Below, piece by piece: positions 15,633-22,108 of a stretch of DNA of 34,549 nt. The translations under genes were made by a program, and so were the position numbers. The notes beneath the pieces were generated by a model. That model worked only from the letters and a program-made list of their open reading frames with translations, did no database searches and was not told the origin of the DNA. Positions within the stretch are counted from its first letter, which is position 1. Each line of letters starts with the position of its first letter. Where the stretch lies: the NCBI GenBank assembly GCA_009912575.1, contig WNDP01000033.1, positions 1 to 34,549 on the forward strand, read 5' to 3'. The stretch is from Acinetobacter bereziniae. GTDB lineage: Bacteria; Pseudomonadota; Gammaproteobacteria; Pseudomonadales; Moraxellaceae.

Positions 15633-15965
15633 TTACGGGTGTTCAGCCAAACATGTTGCTAATATTGTCGCATAGCCATATGTCATGTTAGATGTGTACC
15701 CAGAAATATCCTGATCATTGATTTTAAAGTAATCATTTTTATATGTATCTTCAACCATTTCAGTGAATTCTTTGGTTTGGTTTTTCCCCGAATCTAAATC
15801 TGAATATAAGACTTCTAACCCTTTAACTCTTTCTAATGCAACTTCTTTAGGAACACCATCAATTTTCCAAAATGCCGAAAGCACATGAAATTGAGCAATA
15901 TTTTCACAATAATTTGCATGAGCAAAAGCAGGGATAAGCATTAAAAGGAAGATTATTATTTTCAT
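15633..15965 (-). CDS. Small secreted protein, unknown function
   Basis: From the ATG at 15965 the 110-residue protein starts with a clear signal peptide: MKI, hydrophobic IIFLLMLIPAFA, then AHA as the likely cleavage site. The mature part has two cysteines, near its two ends (NYCENIAQFHVL and ATILATCLAEHP), which may pair in the periplasm. A frame ten codons longer would start inside the terminator at 15979-16005, so I reject it. The gene lies between the Q-like gene and the late operon, in its own transcription interval bounded by terminators on both sides. That suggests an accessory cargo gene. No family recognised. Confidence 0.65.
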   Translation of the reverse strand: MKIIIFLLMLIPAFAHANYCENIAQFHVLSAFWKIDGVPKEVALERVKGLEVLYSDLDSGKNQTKEFTEMVEDTYKNDYFKINDQDISGYTSNMTYGYATILATCLAEHP

Positions 15966-15978
15966 ATTCTTTTTACTC

Positions 15979-16005
15979 AAAACAAAACCCCGCAATGCGA
16001 GGTTT
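15979..16005 (-). terminator. Terminator at end of early-right operon
   Basis: On the minus strand AAACC..CGC / GCG..GGTTT (15985-16005, one mismatch, 3-base loop) is followed by TTTTGTTTTG. It lies about 47 bases after the Q-like stop. A second 6-bp inverted repeat TAGTGG/CCACTA lies between the stop and this terminator. Confidence 0.6.
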
Positions 16006-16051
16006 ATTTATTATTAGTGGGTTACCATAACTTCGTCCACTATAACAGATA

Positions 16052-16510
16052 TTAGAGGTTTTCCACTTGTGCGTCAATAAGCATTCTTTTATCACTACCC
16101 GCTAAATAATATTTTCCACAATAAGACATCTCTCTTAACTTAGACTTCGATAAACAAAACTTTTTGCTTAATTGTTCTTCTGTCCATCCATTGATCATTT
16201 TTAACAAATAAAGAGAAACGCAGACTCTTGCCGACTTACACATATTTAATGACATTAGAGCCTCACGGGTAAATTTATCAATTTGCTCATACTCAAATTC
16301 ACTGATCTGTAAGTATACAAATTTACCGTTACTCGATTTAGTCCCATTTGCTTCCCTCACTAACCAATATATTTGACTTACTTCTAAGTGGTCTGGTTCA
16401 TGACCTCCTCGCATACGGCTAATTGAGATATAAGCACCGTACTGTTTTAGCCACTCATCCATTGTAAATCTTGACCAGTTCATATTCTCAATTGTCACCG
16501 CTACGTTCAT
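16052..16510 (-). CDS. Q-like antitermination protein
   Basis: A 152-residue protein at the end of the early-right operon, immediately before the late genes, the position of lambda-type Q. The N-terminus MDEWLKQYGAYISISRMRG resembles the WL.xWG start of Q type 1 (phage 82-like) antiterminators. The C-terminal half (KMINGWTEEQLSKKFCLSKSKLREM, seen as two helices) looks like a helix-turn-helix that would bind the Q-recognition DNA near the late promoter. Four terminators ahead of and within the late operon support a need for such a protein. The family call comes from pattern and position only, since these proteins diverge widely. Confidence 0.6.
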   Translation of the reverse strand: MNVAVTIENMNWSRFTMDEWLKQYGAYISISRMRGGHEPDHLEVSQIYWLVREANGTKSSNGKFVYLQISEFEYEQIDKFTREALMSLNMCKSARVCVSLYLLKMINGWTEEQLSKKFCLSKSKLREMSYCGKYYLAGSDKRMLIDAQVENL

Positions 16511-16519
16511 AATTGCCCC

Positions 16520-17215
16520 TTAAACCTTGCTCAAATCTAAAATCGTCATCGTTCCCCAATGCACAGCACCAGTATCAATCCAGTAGCAATTATCACGCAT
16601 ACAAGGTTTCTGAGTGACTGTATGCCCCATAATTACTACATCAATGCCTTTGACATGTGTGTATTGCAAATTGTCTAAATCAAGTCGCTCTCTTCCCCAC
16701 ATTGCTGCATCAGTTGGTAATCTCTTCGCCTCAATTGCATATCTAACAGCATCAAAATTATCTAGATTATGCTTAAATAGCTCCCAGTCATTCTGCTCAA
16801 TATGACCATGTACAAAGCCGTACTTTTTACCATTGAAATTTATTTCCAAAGCTAAAGGTAACTGTTTAAATTTGTTTATAATTTTATGCTGAGTTTGAGC
16901 ATCCAATTCATAAAACCACTCTCCTCCATTTTGAATATGGCAGCGACCAAATGCATCATTAAATAAACCCTTAATACATAGGTCCTCATGATTTCCACGA
17001 ACAGACGTGAACCAACCCTCATTCAATAAATCTACACACTCTAGGTTTTGAATGCCTCGATCCACCAAATCACCTACTGCAACCAACAAATCATTTTCAA
17101 AATCAAAACCAATTTCTTTTAAACGATTCATCAGCAAGTTGTAGCATCCGTGAATATCACCGACTGCATAGAGTTTGCCTTTGATCTCTTTGTCCCAAAC
17201 TTTGACTAAGCTCAT
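16520..17215 (-). CDS. NinI-like metallophosphatase (lambda-PP type)
   Basis: A 231-residue PPP-family serine/threonine phosphatase. The three signature motifs are present in order: GDIHG (19-23), GDLVDRG (48-54) and RGNHE (72-76), followed by later metal-binding histidines in VHGHIEQ and MGHTVTQKP. Length and motif order match lambda NinI, a Mn-dependent protein phosphatase from the nin region. The neighbours (RusA upstream, Q downstream) reproduce the nin-region setting. The start overlaps the RusA stop as ATGA. Confidence 0.88.
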   Translation of the reverse strand: MSLVKVWDKEIKGKLYAVGDIHGCYNLLMNRLKEIGFDFENDLLVAVGDLVDRGIQNLECVDLLNEGWFTSVRGNHEDLCIKGLFNDAFGRCHIQNGGEWFYELDAQTQHKIINKFKQLPLALEINFNGKKYGFVHGHIEQNDWELFKHNLDNFDAVRYAIEAKRLPTDAAMWGRERLDLDNLQYTHVKGIDVVIMGHTVTQKPCMRDNCYWIDTGAVHWGTMTILDLSKV

Positions 17216-17556
17216 ATTTCCACCACTTTAATCTTCACCAATCCGCCCTTTATGACATCTCCACGCTTAACCAGTAGTTCATCAAACTGTTCATCATCCT
17301 CACATAAACCACACTTCACTAAACTGTCTAAAACCGCTTTTAAGTGATTGTCTATATCTCTGGTACGTCGATCTGGAAAATGAAAAATAATCTCAGCTTT
17401 GAGCCTTGCTGTGCTTTTGTGAGGCTTTACGAATAAACTCACAATCTTTTGAAAATTTTTAGCTCGCTCACTTAAAAAACGTCTCTTTCCTGCTGCCACC
17501 CAGTAATGGTTTACACTTGGCGGTATCATGGCAATTTCACAATTCAATAAACTCAT
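17212..17556 (-). CDS. rusA: RusA-type Holliday junction resolvase
   Basis: A 114-residue RusA family endonuclease. IPPSVNHYW near the N-terminus and RDIDNHLKAVLDSL carry the conserved residues; D67, D69 and D88 are the likely metal ligands matching D70, D72 and D91 of E. coli RusA. The enzyme resolves four-way junctions during phage recombination or before packaging. It is linked to both neighbours by 4-base overlaps. Confidence 0.88.
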   Translation of the reverse strand: MSLLNCEIAMIPPSVNHYWVAAGKRRFLSERAKNFQKIVSLFVKPHKSTARLKAEIIFHFPDRRTRDIDNHLKAVLDSLVKCGLCEDDEQFDELLVKRGDVIKGGLVKIKVVEI

Positions 17557-17855
17557 AAGTCCACCACCAAAGTGCTTGGGCTAAGGTGATTACGAATGTC
17601 TGCACAACTGTCTGTAATATCTATTGGTCGTTGTTCTAATGATTGAGTCCAATCACCTGAGAATTGAAACTTGCTCATGAATAGCGGTATAAATCTGTCA
17701 TTGTTCCAACGTCCTCTGCCTAGAAACGTTTCTTGATATGGTTGATTGGGATATCCAAAAGTTAAGCCGTCTTCATCAGTAGCAATCCAAACAATCAATT
17801 CAGGAACTTTTGACCAATCGTATTTTGTAATTACATTGTTGTTATTCGTTGTCAT
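17553..17855 (-). CDS. Small phage protein of unknown function
   Basis: A 100-residue acidic protein. Its core (ELIVWIATDEDGLTFGYPNQP, read in two parts, then SGDWTQSLEQRP) resembles a widespread family of short phage proteins with a WIATD..G start and a W..SL..RP end, with no known activity. It lies within the chain of 4-base overlaps between the winged-helix gene and rusA, so it is co-translated with recombination and replication genes. Confidence 0.6.
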   Translation of the reverse strand: MTTNNNNVITKYDWSKVPELIVWIATDEDGLTFGYPNQPYQETFLGRGRWNNDRFIPLFMSKFQFSGDWTQSLEQRPIDITDSCADIRNHLSPSTLVVDL

Positions 17856-18139
17856 ATTCCCACCTTAAATAATTCTTTCGCTTTATCTGTTAAAAAGAAT
17901 CGATGCTCATCTGAGTAAGAACAAACTTTACGTTTGATATACCCTGCACTTTCCAATTGAGATGTGTATCGTTGAGCTGTTCGAGTTGAGACATGAATTA
18001 CTTTCTGTACTTCGGTATTGGTTGCAATCGGAGTCTCTTTAATCACTAGTAACACTGTCAGCATGCGCTCAAAAATAGCCACGTGTCCCTTAGGTATACC
18101 TACCCAATCCAAAGTCTTATCATCGTGTAAATCTTTCAT
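17852..18139 (-). CDS. Winged helix-turn-helix protein
   Basis: A 95-residue protein with a winged-helix DNA-binding fold: VLLVIKETPIATNTEVQKVI, then the recognition helix VSTRTAQRYTSQLESAGYIKR and the wing VCSYSDEHRFFLTDKA. The fold is like that of MarR/DeoR-type regulators and of phage replication accessory proteins. Its place after the helicase loader suggests an early-operon regulator or a second replication factor. It is joined to both neighbours by ATGA overlaps. Confidence 0.7.
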   Translation of the reverse strand: MKDLHDDKTLDWVGIPKGHVAIFERMLTVLLVIKETPIATNTEVQKVIHVSTRTAQRYTSQLESAGYIKRKVCSYSDEHRFFLTDKAKELFKVGI

Positions 18140-18888
18140 ACCGACTCCCCTTGCATCATCCGTTGATCACCCCAGTTACACTCAACCAGTGTCAAACCAT
18201 CGTGTTGAAAGCGTGACCACAACCGATCACCTAAATCTTTTTTAAGTTCGTCAAGCGTGAAATTTGAAATCAACATGGTTGCCTTTCCCTCGTCATAACG
18301 TGAGTACAAAACCTTGTGTACCAATTGCAATCTGTTCTCATGGCGATCGTGCAAACCATATTCATCAAGAATCAGTAAGTCATAGTCAGTAAAGCGGTAA
18401 ATCGCATTAGCTTCGCTGTCATCGGTTCTTTTCCAAGCATTGGCAATCTCATTAGCCATGTCCTCAGAAGTGATATAGCGAGCTGATTTGCGCTTATCCA
18501 ACACGTTTAAAGCCACTGCACTAGAAAGATGTGTTTTGCCTGTGCCAGTACGACCAACCATGATCAGATTACGAATCACACCACCCATGAAGTCTTTAGC
18601 AAATGACATACATTGAGCTTTTGCATTACGTTGACCATCGTTAGAAACTACATAATTCCCAAATCCACTTTGAGCATGGCGTAGTGGTAATTTCGCACCT
18701 GCAAAGTGTTTATCACGGACCATAGTGTTTACTGCGTGATGATGTTCTTTTTGACCACGATCCAGTAATTCAAATGAACACTGTTTGCAGATTGATCTAC
18801 CACGATAAACAACATGATTAACTTGATGCTTAGAACAAAACTCTGTTGATTGTTGAATATCAAAATTCACTGTAGACATTGCGTTCAT
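18136..18888 (-). CDS. DnaC-like helicase loader ATPase
   Basis: A 250-residue AAA+ protein of the DnaC/IstB type. The N-terminal part has C18-x2-H21 and C34-x2-C37, a likely zinc-binding knuckle. Walker A is GRTGTGKTH (112-120) and Walker B LLILDEYG (171-178); LISNFTLDEL and DRLWSRF carry the sensor and arginine-finger region. It should load the host DnaB helicase at the phage origin, the counterpart of lambda P. GAGGG lies six bases before the ATG, which overlaps the O-like stop as ATGA. Confidence 0.87.
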   Translation of the reverse strand: MNAMSTVNFDIQQSTEFCSKHQVNHVVYRGRSICKQCSFELLDRGQKEHHHAVNTMVRDKHFAGAKLPLRHAQSGFGNYVVSNDGQRNAKAQCMSFAKDFMGGVIRNLIMVGRTGTGKTHLSSAVALNVLDKRKSARYITSEDMANEIANAWKRTDDSEANAIYRFTDYDLLILDEYGLHDRHENRLQLVHKVLYSRYDEGKATMLISNFTLDELKKDLGDRLWSRFQHDGLTLVECNWGDQRMMQGESV

Positions 18889-19787
18889 ATCAAGCCCTCA
18901 CAGTTAATATCATCGGTTGCTGGCTTGTACTGCTGAACATCGCCCCAAGCGTCATTGACGTTGCGAGATGCAGTTTTAGCTGTTTGTTTTTCAGTACGAT
19001 CAATCTTTACCAAGTGTTTTTCGAATTCTTGAATCAACCATGCAGCAAATTTTCTTGTACGCTGGTTTTCAGTCAGATCAATTTTGTTTTCCCAATGCGC
19101 ATTGAAATTACCTAAATGAAAATTGAAATCAGCAAGAGATAAAATTTCTTCACAACGTTGACTAAATTTTGTTTGAGCCAAAATGGTTTTTAAGAAACTC
19201 AGATTTGGTTTCCAAGTTTCGTTTTGAATCGAATTTTTTTCTGCGCTCTCTTGTGTGTGTATTTCTTTAATATTTTCTTTTAAATATATTTCTTTTACAG
19301 AGTGACATTTGATGTTACTAGTAGTGGTGACATTGGATGTACCCACACTAGTATCATTCAATGTAACTACATTTAATGCACCAGTATCATTAGATGTTAC
19401 TAGTTCAGGCTTAATTCGATCCTCAAATGTGACCGTATAAGTTGTCGTTTTACCCAGATTTTTAGTAATACGAATAAGCTGAAATTTGGCTAAATCAGCC
19501 ATATTTTTTCGTACTGTTCTTTTGTCTTTGAAGCCCGTCAGTTTCATAACTAAAGCTTCACCAATGGATTTGTTATCTCCGTGAAAGCCTTTGATGTGTC
19601 GATTTAAAAGGATAAGGCATTTGATCGCCTCACCACTTAAAGCACTTAAATAACCTTCATCACAGATAAAATTAGGCAATGGAGTAAAGCCCTCTTCTTT
19701 CTTCGACATAGCTTGTCGCTCTTTTTTTGGAAATTGAACCAGCTCTCCTTGTGGGATAAGTGGTTCGTGTGCTAAATTTGTTTTCAT
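18885..19787 (-). CDS. O-like replication initiation protein
   Basis: A 300-residue replication protein. Residues about 25-120 (FTPLPNFICDEGYLSALSGEAIKCLILLNRH in pieces, then FKDKRTVRKNMADLAKFQLI) form a winged-helix domain like the N-terminus of lambda O, which binds origin iterons. The centre (residues about 125-190) is low in complexity (LVTSNDTGAL, TSNVTTTSNI) because it is encoded by the repeats of the origin. The C-terminal part would contact the loader. I start at the ATG at 19787, preceded by GGAG at a good distance. A 15-residue longer frame would start inside the terminator at 19816-19848. Confidence 0.78.
   Translation of the reverse strand: MKTNLAHEPLIPQGELVQFPKKERQAMSKKEEGFTPLPNFICDEGYLSALSGEAIKCLILLNRHIKGFHGDNKSIGEALVMKLTGFKDKRTVRKNMADLAKFQLIRITKNLGKTTTYTVTFEDRIKPELVTSNDTGALNVVTLNDTSVGTSNVTTTSNIKCHSVKEIYLKENIKEIHTQESAEKNSIQNETWKPNLSFLKTILAQTKFSQRCEEILSLADFNFHLGNFNAHWENKIDLTENQRTRKFAAWLIQEFEKHLVKIDRTEKQTAKTASRNVNDAWGDVQQYKPATDDINCEGLI
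19262..19400 (-). other. Candidate replication origin inside the O-like gene
   Basis: Five copies of CATTNNATGT (one with C in place of the last T) start at 19306, 19331, 19355, 19370 and 19388. Several continue as TAC(T/C)AGTA. Next to them, 19262-19298 is nearly pure A+T. Iterons plus an AT-rich unwinding region inside the initiator gene is the lambda ori plan. The repeats are seen; origin activity is inferred. Confidence 0.6.
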
Positions 19788-19848
19788 ATTCAACGCTCCA
19801 AGTTTTGAATGTATGACCGCTGCCTGCTCCAACAGGAAGCGGTTTTTT
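19783..19848 (+). ncRNA. Candidate oop-like antisense RNA at the cII/O junction
   Basis: A plus-strand terminator (19816-19848) has ACCGC/GCGGT and CCTG/CAGG stems around CTCCAA and six T; the last T overlap the stop codon of the CII-like gene. Both known genes here are on the minus strand, so the terminator needs its own plus-strand transcript. TTGTGG (19750) and TAAATT (18-base spacer) could start one near 19783. In lambda, oop RNA lies at this very place. The promoter is weak by eye. Confidence 0.4.
19816..19848 (+). terminator. Plus-strand terminator between CII-like and O-like genes
   Basis: The stem ACCGC (19816-19820) pairs with GCGGT (19839-19843), with an inner CCTG/CAGG helix and six T at 19843-19848. 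There is no T tract on the minus strand, so it does not interrupt cII-O transcription. Confidence 0.7.
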
Positions 19849-20167
19849 ATTTAAATAAGATCCGCATATAGTCAGGCGAGCTAAAAGAATTACTGAGAAA
19901 AACTCGTGTAGCCTCAGCAACTTCAGGTGAGCAATAAACATCATTTGCATTCACCACCTTCAATCCAATCGCACTCAATAAACCGCTAAAAAGTTCAATA
20001 TCAGTCAAGTCATTGGATTTTTTATCATTTTTCATTCGAGATAGTGTGCTTGCATCAATTCCAAATAGGTCCGCAACTTTACTTTGATTACTCGAATTTA
20101 CTGCTCTCAAAATCAAAGATGCGTTATTGATTGCACTTGCATTGAGTTCTATCGATACTTTGCTCAT
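19847..20167 (-). CDS. CII-like transcription activator
   Basis: A 106-residue protein in the cII position (after cro, before O). The N-terminal half has a helix-turn-helix: ILRAVNSSNQSKVADLFGID then ASTLSRMKND, the same design as lambda CII (AVGVDKSQISRWK). The second half is a helix followed by VNANDVYCSPEVAEATRVFL. It would activate lysogeny promoters early after infection. The ATG at 20167 has AGGAA at the right distance; a longer frame starting at 20215 overlaps the Cro-like gene and lacks this signal. Confidence 0.72.
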   Translation of the reverse strand: MSKVSIELNASAINNASLILRAVNSSNQSKVADLFGIDASTLSRMKNDKKSNDLTDIELFSGLLSAIGLKVVNANDVYCSPEVAEATRVFLSNSFSSPDYMRILFK

Positions 20168-20175
20168 GGTTATTC

Positions 20176-20397
20176 CTAAGCTGTTAGGGTTTGAAATTCT
20201 TTTAGAGACGGACAAAGTTCAATCGCTTTGAATTTTCCATCTGTGGCTTTTTCAGCACGTATTGCAACAATTGGAGGCATTTTCCAACGCCCGTTGAGAT
20301 ATCCACTCACTGTTGGTTGTTCAACCCCAATTGCAATTGCTGTATTTTTCTGACCGCCAAAATGGTCTATCAGATTTTGATAAATTTGAATTTTCAT
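20176..20397 (-). CDS. Cro-like repressor (YdaS/Cro family)
   Basis: A 73-residue helix-turn-helix protein, the first gene of the early-right operon and divergent from cI. YQNLIDHFGGQKNTAIAIGV followed by EQPTVSGYLNGRWKMPP is the YdaS/Cro pattern: skipped-codon helix, recognition helix with QPTVSGY, then a basic turn. The tail (DGKFKAIELCPSLKEF) resembles those of Cro-like proteins. It should bind the same operators as CI and favour lytic growth. The ATG at 20397 lies about 25 bases after the predicted transcription start. Confidence 0.78.
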   Translation of the reverse strand: MKIQIYQNLIDHFGGQKNTAIAIGVEQPTVSGYLNGRWKMPPIVAIRAEKATDGKFKAIELCPSLKEFQTLTA

Positions 20398-20426
20398 ATT
20401 ATTCAAAAAATATAGGTGAAAAACTA

Positions 20427-20455
20427 ATAATATTAGTATTCCAATGTTATTTCAA
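20427..20455 (-). promoter_or_regulatory. Early-right promoter (PR-like) for cro
   Basis: On the minus strand TTGAAA (20455-20450), a 17-base spacer and TATTAT (20432-20427) lie just ahead of the Cro-like gene. The operator at 20432-20445 occupies the spacer, so repressor binding would block it. Confidence 0.65.
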
Positions 20456-20492
20456 TAGGAATTCTAATTTGTTTATTTATTAGCGATCTAAT
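20432..20492. promoter_or_regulatory. Three-site operator region of the immunity switch
   Basis: Three related 14-bp sites lie between cI and cro: ATTAGTATTCCAAT (20432-20445), ATAGGAATTCTAAT (20455-20468) and ATTAGCGATCTAAT (20479-20492). Each is a near or full inverted repeat of ATTAG. They are spaced 23 and 24 bp start to start, about the same face of the helix. They overlap both divergent promoters, like lambda OR3-OR1. The second site recurs exactly at 23445-23458. Confidence 0.7.
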
Positions 20493-20497
20493 ATTAT
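20469..20497 (+). promoter_or_regulatory. Repressor maintenance promoter (PRM-like) for cI
   Basis: TTGTTT (20469-20474), a 17-base spacer and TATTAT (20492-20497) lie 23 bases ahead of the cI ATG. The operator at 20479-20492 covers the spacer; the one at 20455-20468 ends next to the -35, a place from which a bound repressor could activate. Confidence 0.6.
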
Positions 20498-20519
20498 TGA
20501 GTGAAAATGGTAGGTGCTT

Positions 20520-21197
20520 ATGGAACTTAAAGATCGACTCAAATTCGCTAGAAAGAATGCGAAGAAATCTCAAAAAGATGTAGCTGAGCATGTCGGTATT
20601 ACACAACCAACTCTTAGTCAGCTAGAAAGCGGATTAATTAGTTCTTCCACTTACCTACCCGCAATCGCTAAATTTTTAAACATTGATGCGTATTGGCTTC
20701 AAACTGGTGAAGAACCAGAAGAAGGTCATAACAAAGTAGTTACGAATGCAACTAATGTATCTATTGTAAACACTCCCTTAAGAACTATCCCTCTCTTAGA
20801 TTATGTACAAGCAGGTTTATTTCATGAAGTTGGATATGATGGAATCAATCCAATCGGGGCATCATGGACCACTTATGAAAGTCAAAGACCAGAATGTGTT
20901 TTTGCGCTTAAGGTCGAAGGCTACAGCATGTCACCAGAGTTTATGCCTGGAGATGAGCTAGTTGTTGATGGTTCACTGGAAGCTAGACCAGGGACTTTAG
21001 TAATTGCACAAGAAGTAAAACATGGCGTTGCAAGCACTACCTTTAAGAAATATAGAGTTATTGGTGTAAATGAGTTTGGCGTTGATATTATTGAACTTGT
21101 TCCGTTAAATCCTGATTATCCTATCCTCAACTCAACTCAAATTGATATCTCAATTATTGGTGTGGTTGTCGCACATAATAGGAAGTTTAAATATTAA
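20520..21197 (+). CDS. CI-like repressor, XRE HTH plus S24 peptidase domain
   Basis: A 225-residue LexA/CI-type repressor. Residues about 2-60 are the XRE DNA-binding domain (AEHVGITQPTLSQLESGLI). Residues about 90-215 are the S24 autopeptidase: the cleavage site YVQAGLF has the Ala-Gly bond, GYSMSPEFMPGDELVVD carries the nucleophilic Ser, and the Lys lies in ASTTFKKY. DNA damage should trigger RecA-assisted self-cleavage and induce the prophage, so the switch appears intact. I start at the ATG at 20520 with TAGGTG close upstream; a GTG two codons earlier is possible. It probably represses PR and the operon at 23.5 kb. Confidence 0.9.
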   Translation: MELKDRLKFARKNAKKSQKDVAEHVGITQPTLSQLESGLISSSTYLPAIAKFLNIDAYWLQTGEEPEEGHNKVVTNATNVSIVNTPLRTIPLLDYVQAGLFHEVGYDGINPIGASWTTYESQRPECVFALKVEGYSMSPEFMPGDELVVDGSLEARPGTLVIAQEVKHGVASTTFKKYRVIGVNEFGVDIIELVPLNPDYPILNSTQIDISIIGVVVAHNRKFKY

Positions 21198-21227
21198 TAA
21201 CTGCGAACCCGACGCAAGACTTTAGAA

Positions 21228-21256
21228 TTGATCGGGTCAAGAAAATATCCTATTTA
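21228..21256 (+). promoter_or_regulatory. Candidate promoter for the HipA-like/DUF3037 module
   Basis: TTGATC (21228-21233), a 17-base spacer and TATTTA (21251-21256) lie 46 bases before the first gene of the module. No CI-type operator overlaps it, so the module could be active in the lysogen. A 6-bp inverted repeat ACCCGA/TCGGGT just upstream has no T tract. Confidence 0.4.
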
Positions 21257-21301
21257 AATTTAAAAAGATTAAATATTATTATTTAGAGGGCTCTTTCAAA
21301 C

Positions 21302-22108
21302 ATGTTTGATTACTTATATGGTGTAACATTCCACAATGCTGTTGGGAATGGTAAAACAAAGCCTTGTAGAATTAGTGCATTAGATCGTGATAAAAAATTA
21401 CATGATATAGTAATAAAATTATCTGCAGGCTGCGATAGAAAAGAAGCGGATCTTGCTATAGAGGCTATTGGTTCATTTTTAGCTTGTGATTTGGGTATTC
21501 ATACTCCTCAGTCATTTGTTGTCGGAATTGATCCAAAATTTGTAAATTCAATTTCAGATAATTTATTTAAAAAAGAGAAAAATTTACTTTCACTAAGTTA
21601 TCCATACGCTTTTGGGTCTTCTTATCTAACAGGATTTAATACAATCACATCTCCTTTACCTAAATTAACGGAGCTTCAACTTATTCAAGCTGCCAAAATT
21701 TTTGCTTTTGATGCACTTATCAAAAATTTTGATAGAAAAAAAAGCAATCCTAATTGTCTAACCAATGGCAAAGATTTTGCAGTTATTGATCATGAGTTAG
21801 CTTTTTATCCTAAATTATTTTCAATGGAACCAAATATTTGGGATACTGGGTATATGGATACTATACCTTACAAGGATCACATTTTCTTTGACTCTTTAAA
21901 GAATCAAAATATTGATTTATCAGAACTAAAAAAATCATGGCTTACTTTAAACAACAAACGATTAGAACAATATTCTTTAGCTTTACCAGATGATTGGAGA
22001 TCAAGTGAAATTGCAGCTATTGCAATAAAAAATGCCTTGACGCACATTAAAGATATTAGGGACAATATCGAACCTGCACTTCATGAGATTAAGAGGGTGC
22101 TAATATGA
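21302..22108 (+). CDS. HipA-like kinase (HipA_2 type)
   Basis: A 268-residue protein with the core of a HipA-like kinase. VIKLSAG (37-43) has a candidate ATP-binding Lys, NFDRKKSNPN (142-151) matches the catalytic loop with Asp 144 and Asn, and VIDHELAF (161-168) the metal-binding Asp. It is much shorter than E. coli HipA (about 440 residues) and lacks the HipB-binding N-terminal half, as in the HipA_2 group. It overlaps the DUF3037 gene as ATGA, a pairing seen in other genomes. No HipB-like antitoxin is encoded. The pair sits behind cI in lysogen-expressed orientation, the usual place for cargo such as phage exclusion. The target is unknown. Confidence 0.72.
   Translation: MFDYLYGVTFHNAVGNGKTKPCRISALDRDKKLHDIVIKLSAGCDRKEADLAIEAIGSFLACDLGIHTPQSFVVGIDPKFVNSISDNLFKKEKNLLSLSYPYAFGSSYLTGFNTITSPLPKLTELQLIQAAKIFAFDALIKNFDRKKSNPNCLTNGKDFAVIDHELAFYPKLFSMEPNIWDTGYMDTIPYKDHIFFDSLKNQNIDLSELKKSWLTLNNKRLEQYSLALPDDWRSSEIAAIAIKNALTHIKDIRDNIEPALHEIKRVLI

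Noticed and set aside
15966-15995. Ten-codon N-terminal extension of the secreted protein
   Set aside because: It would begin within the terminator stem and would bury the signal peptide. The ATG at 15965 is better.
21205-21239. ACCCGA/TCGGGT hairpin after cI as a terminator
   Set aside because: No T tract follows, and a promoter-like sequence overlaps its right arm. It may be an RNA or protein site, but not an intrinsic terminator.
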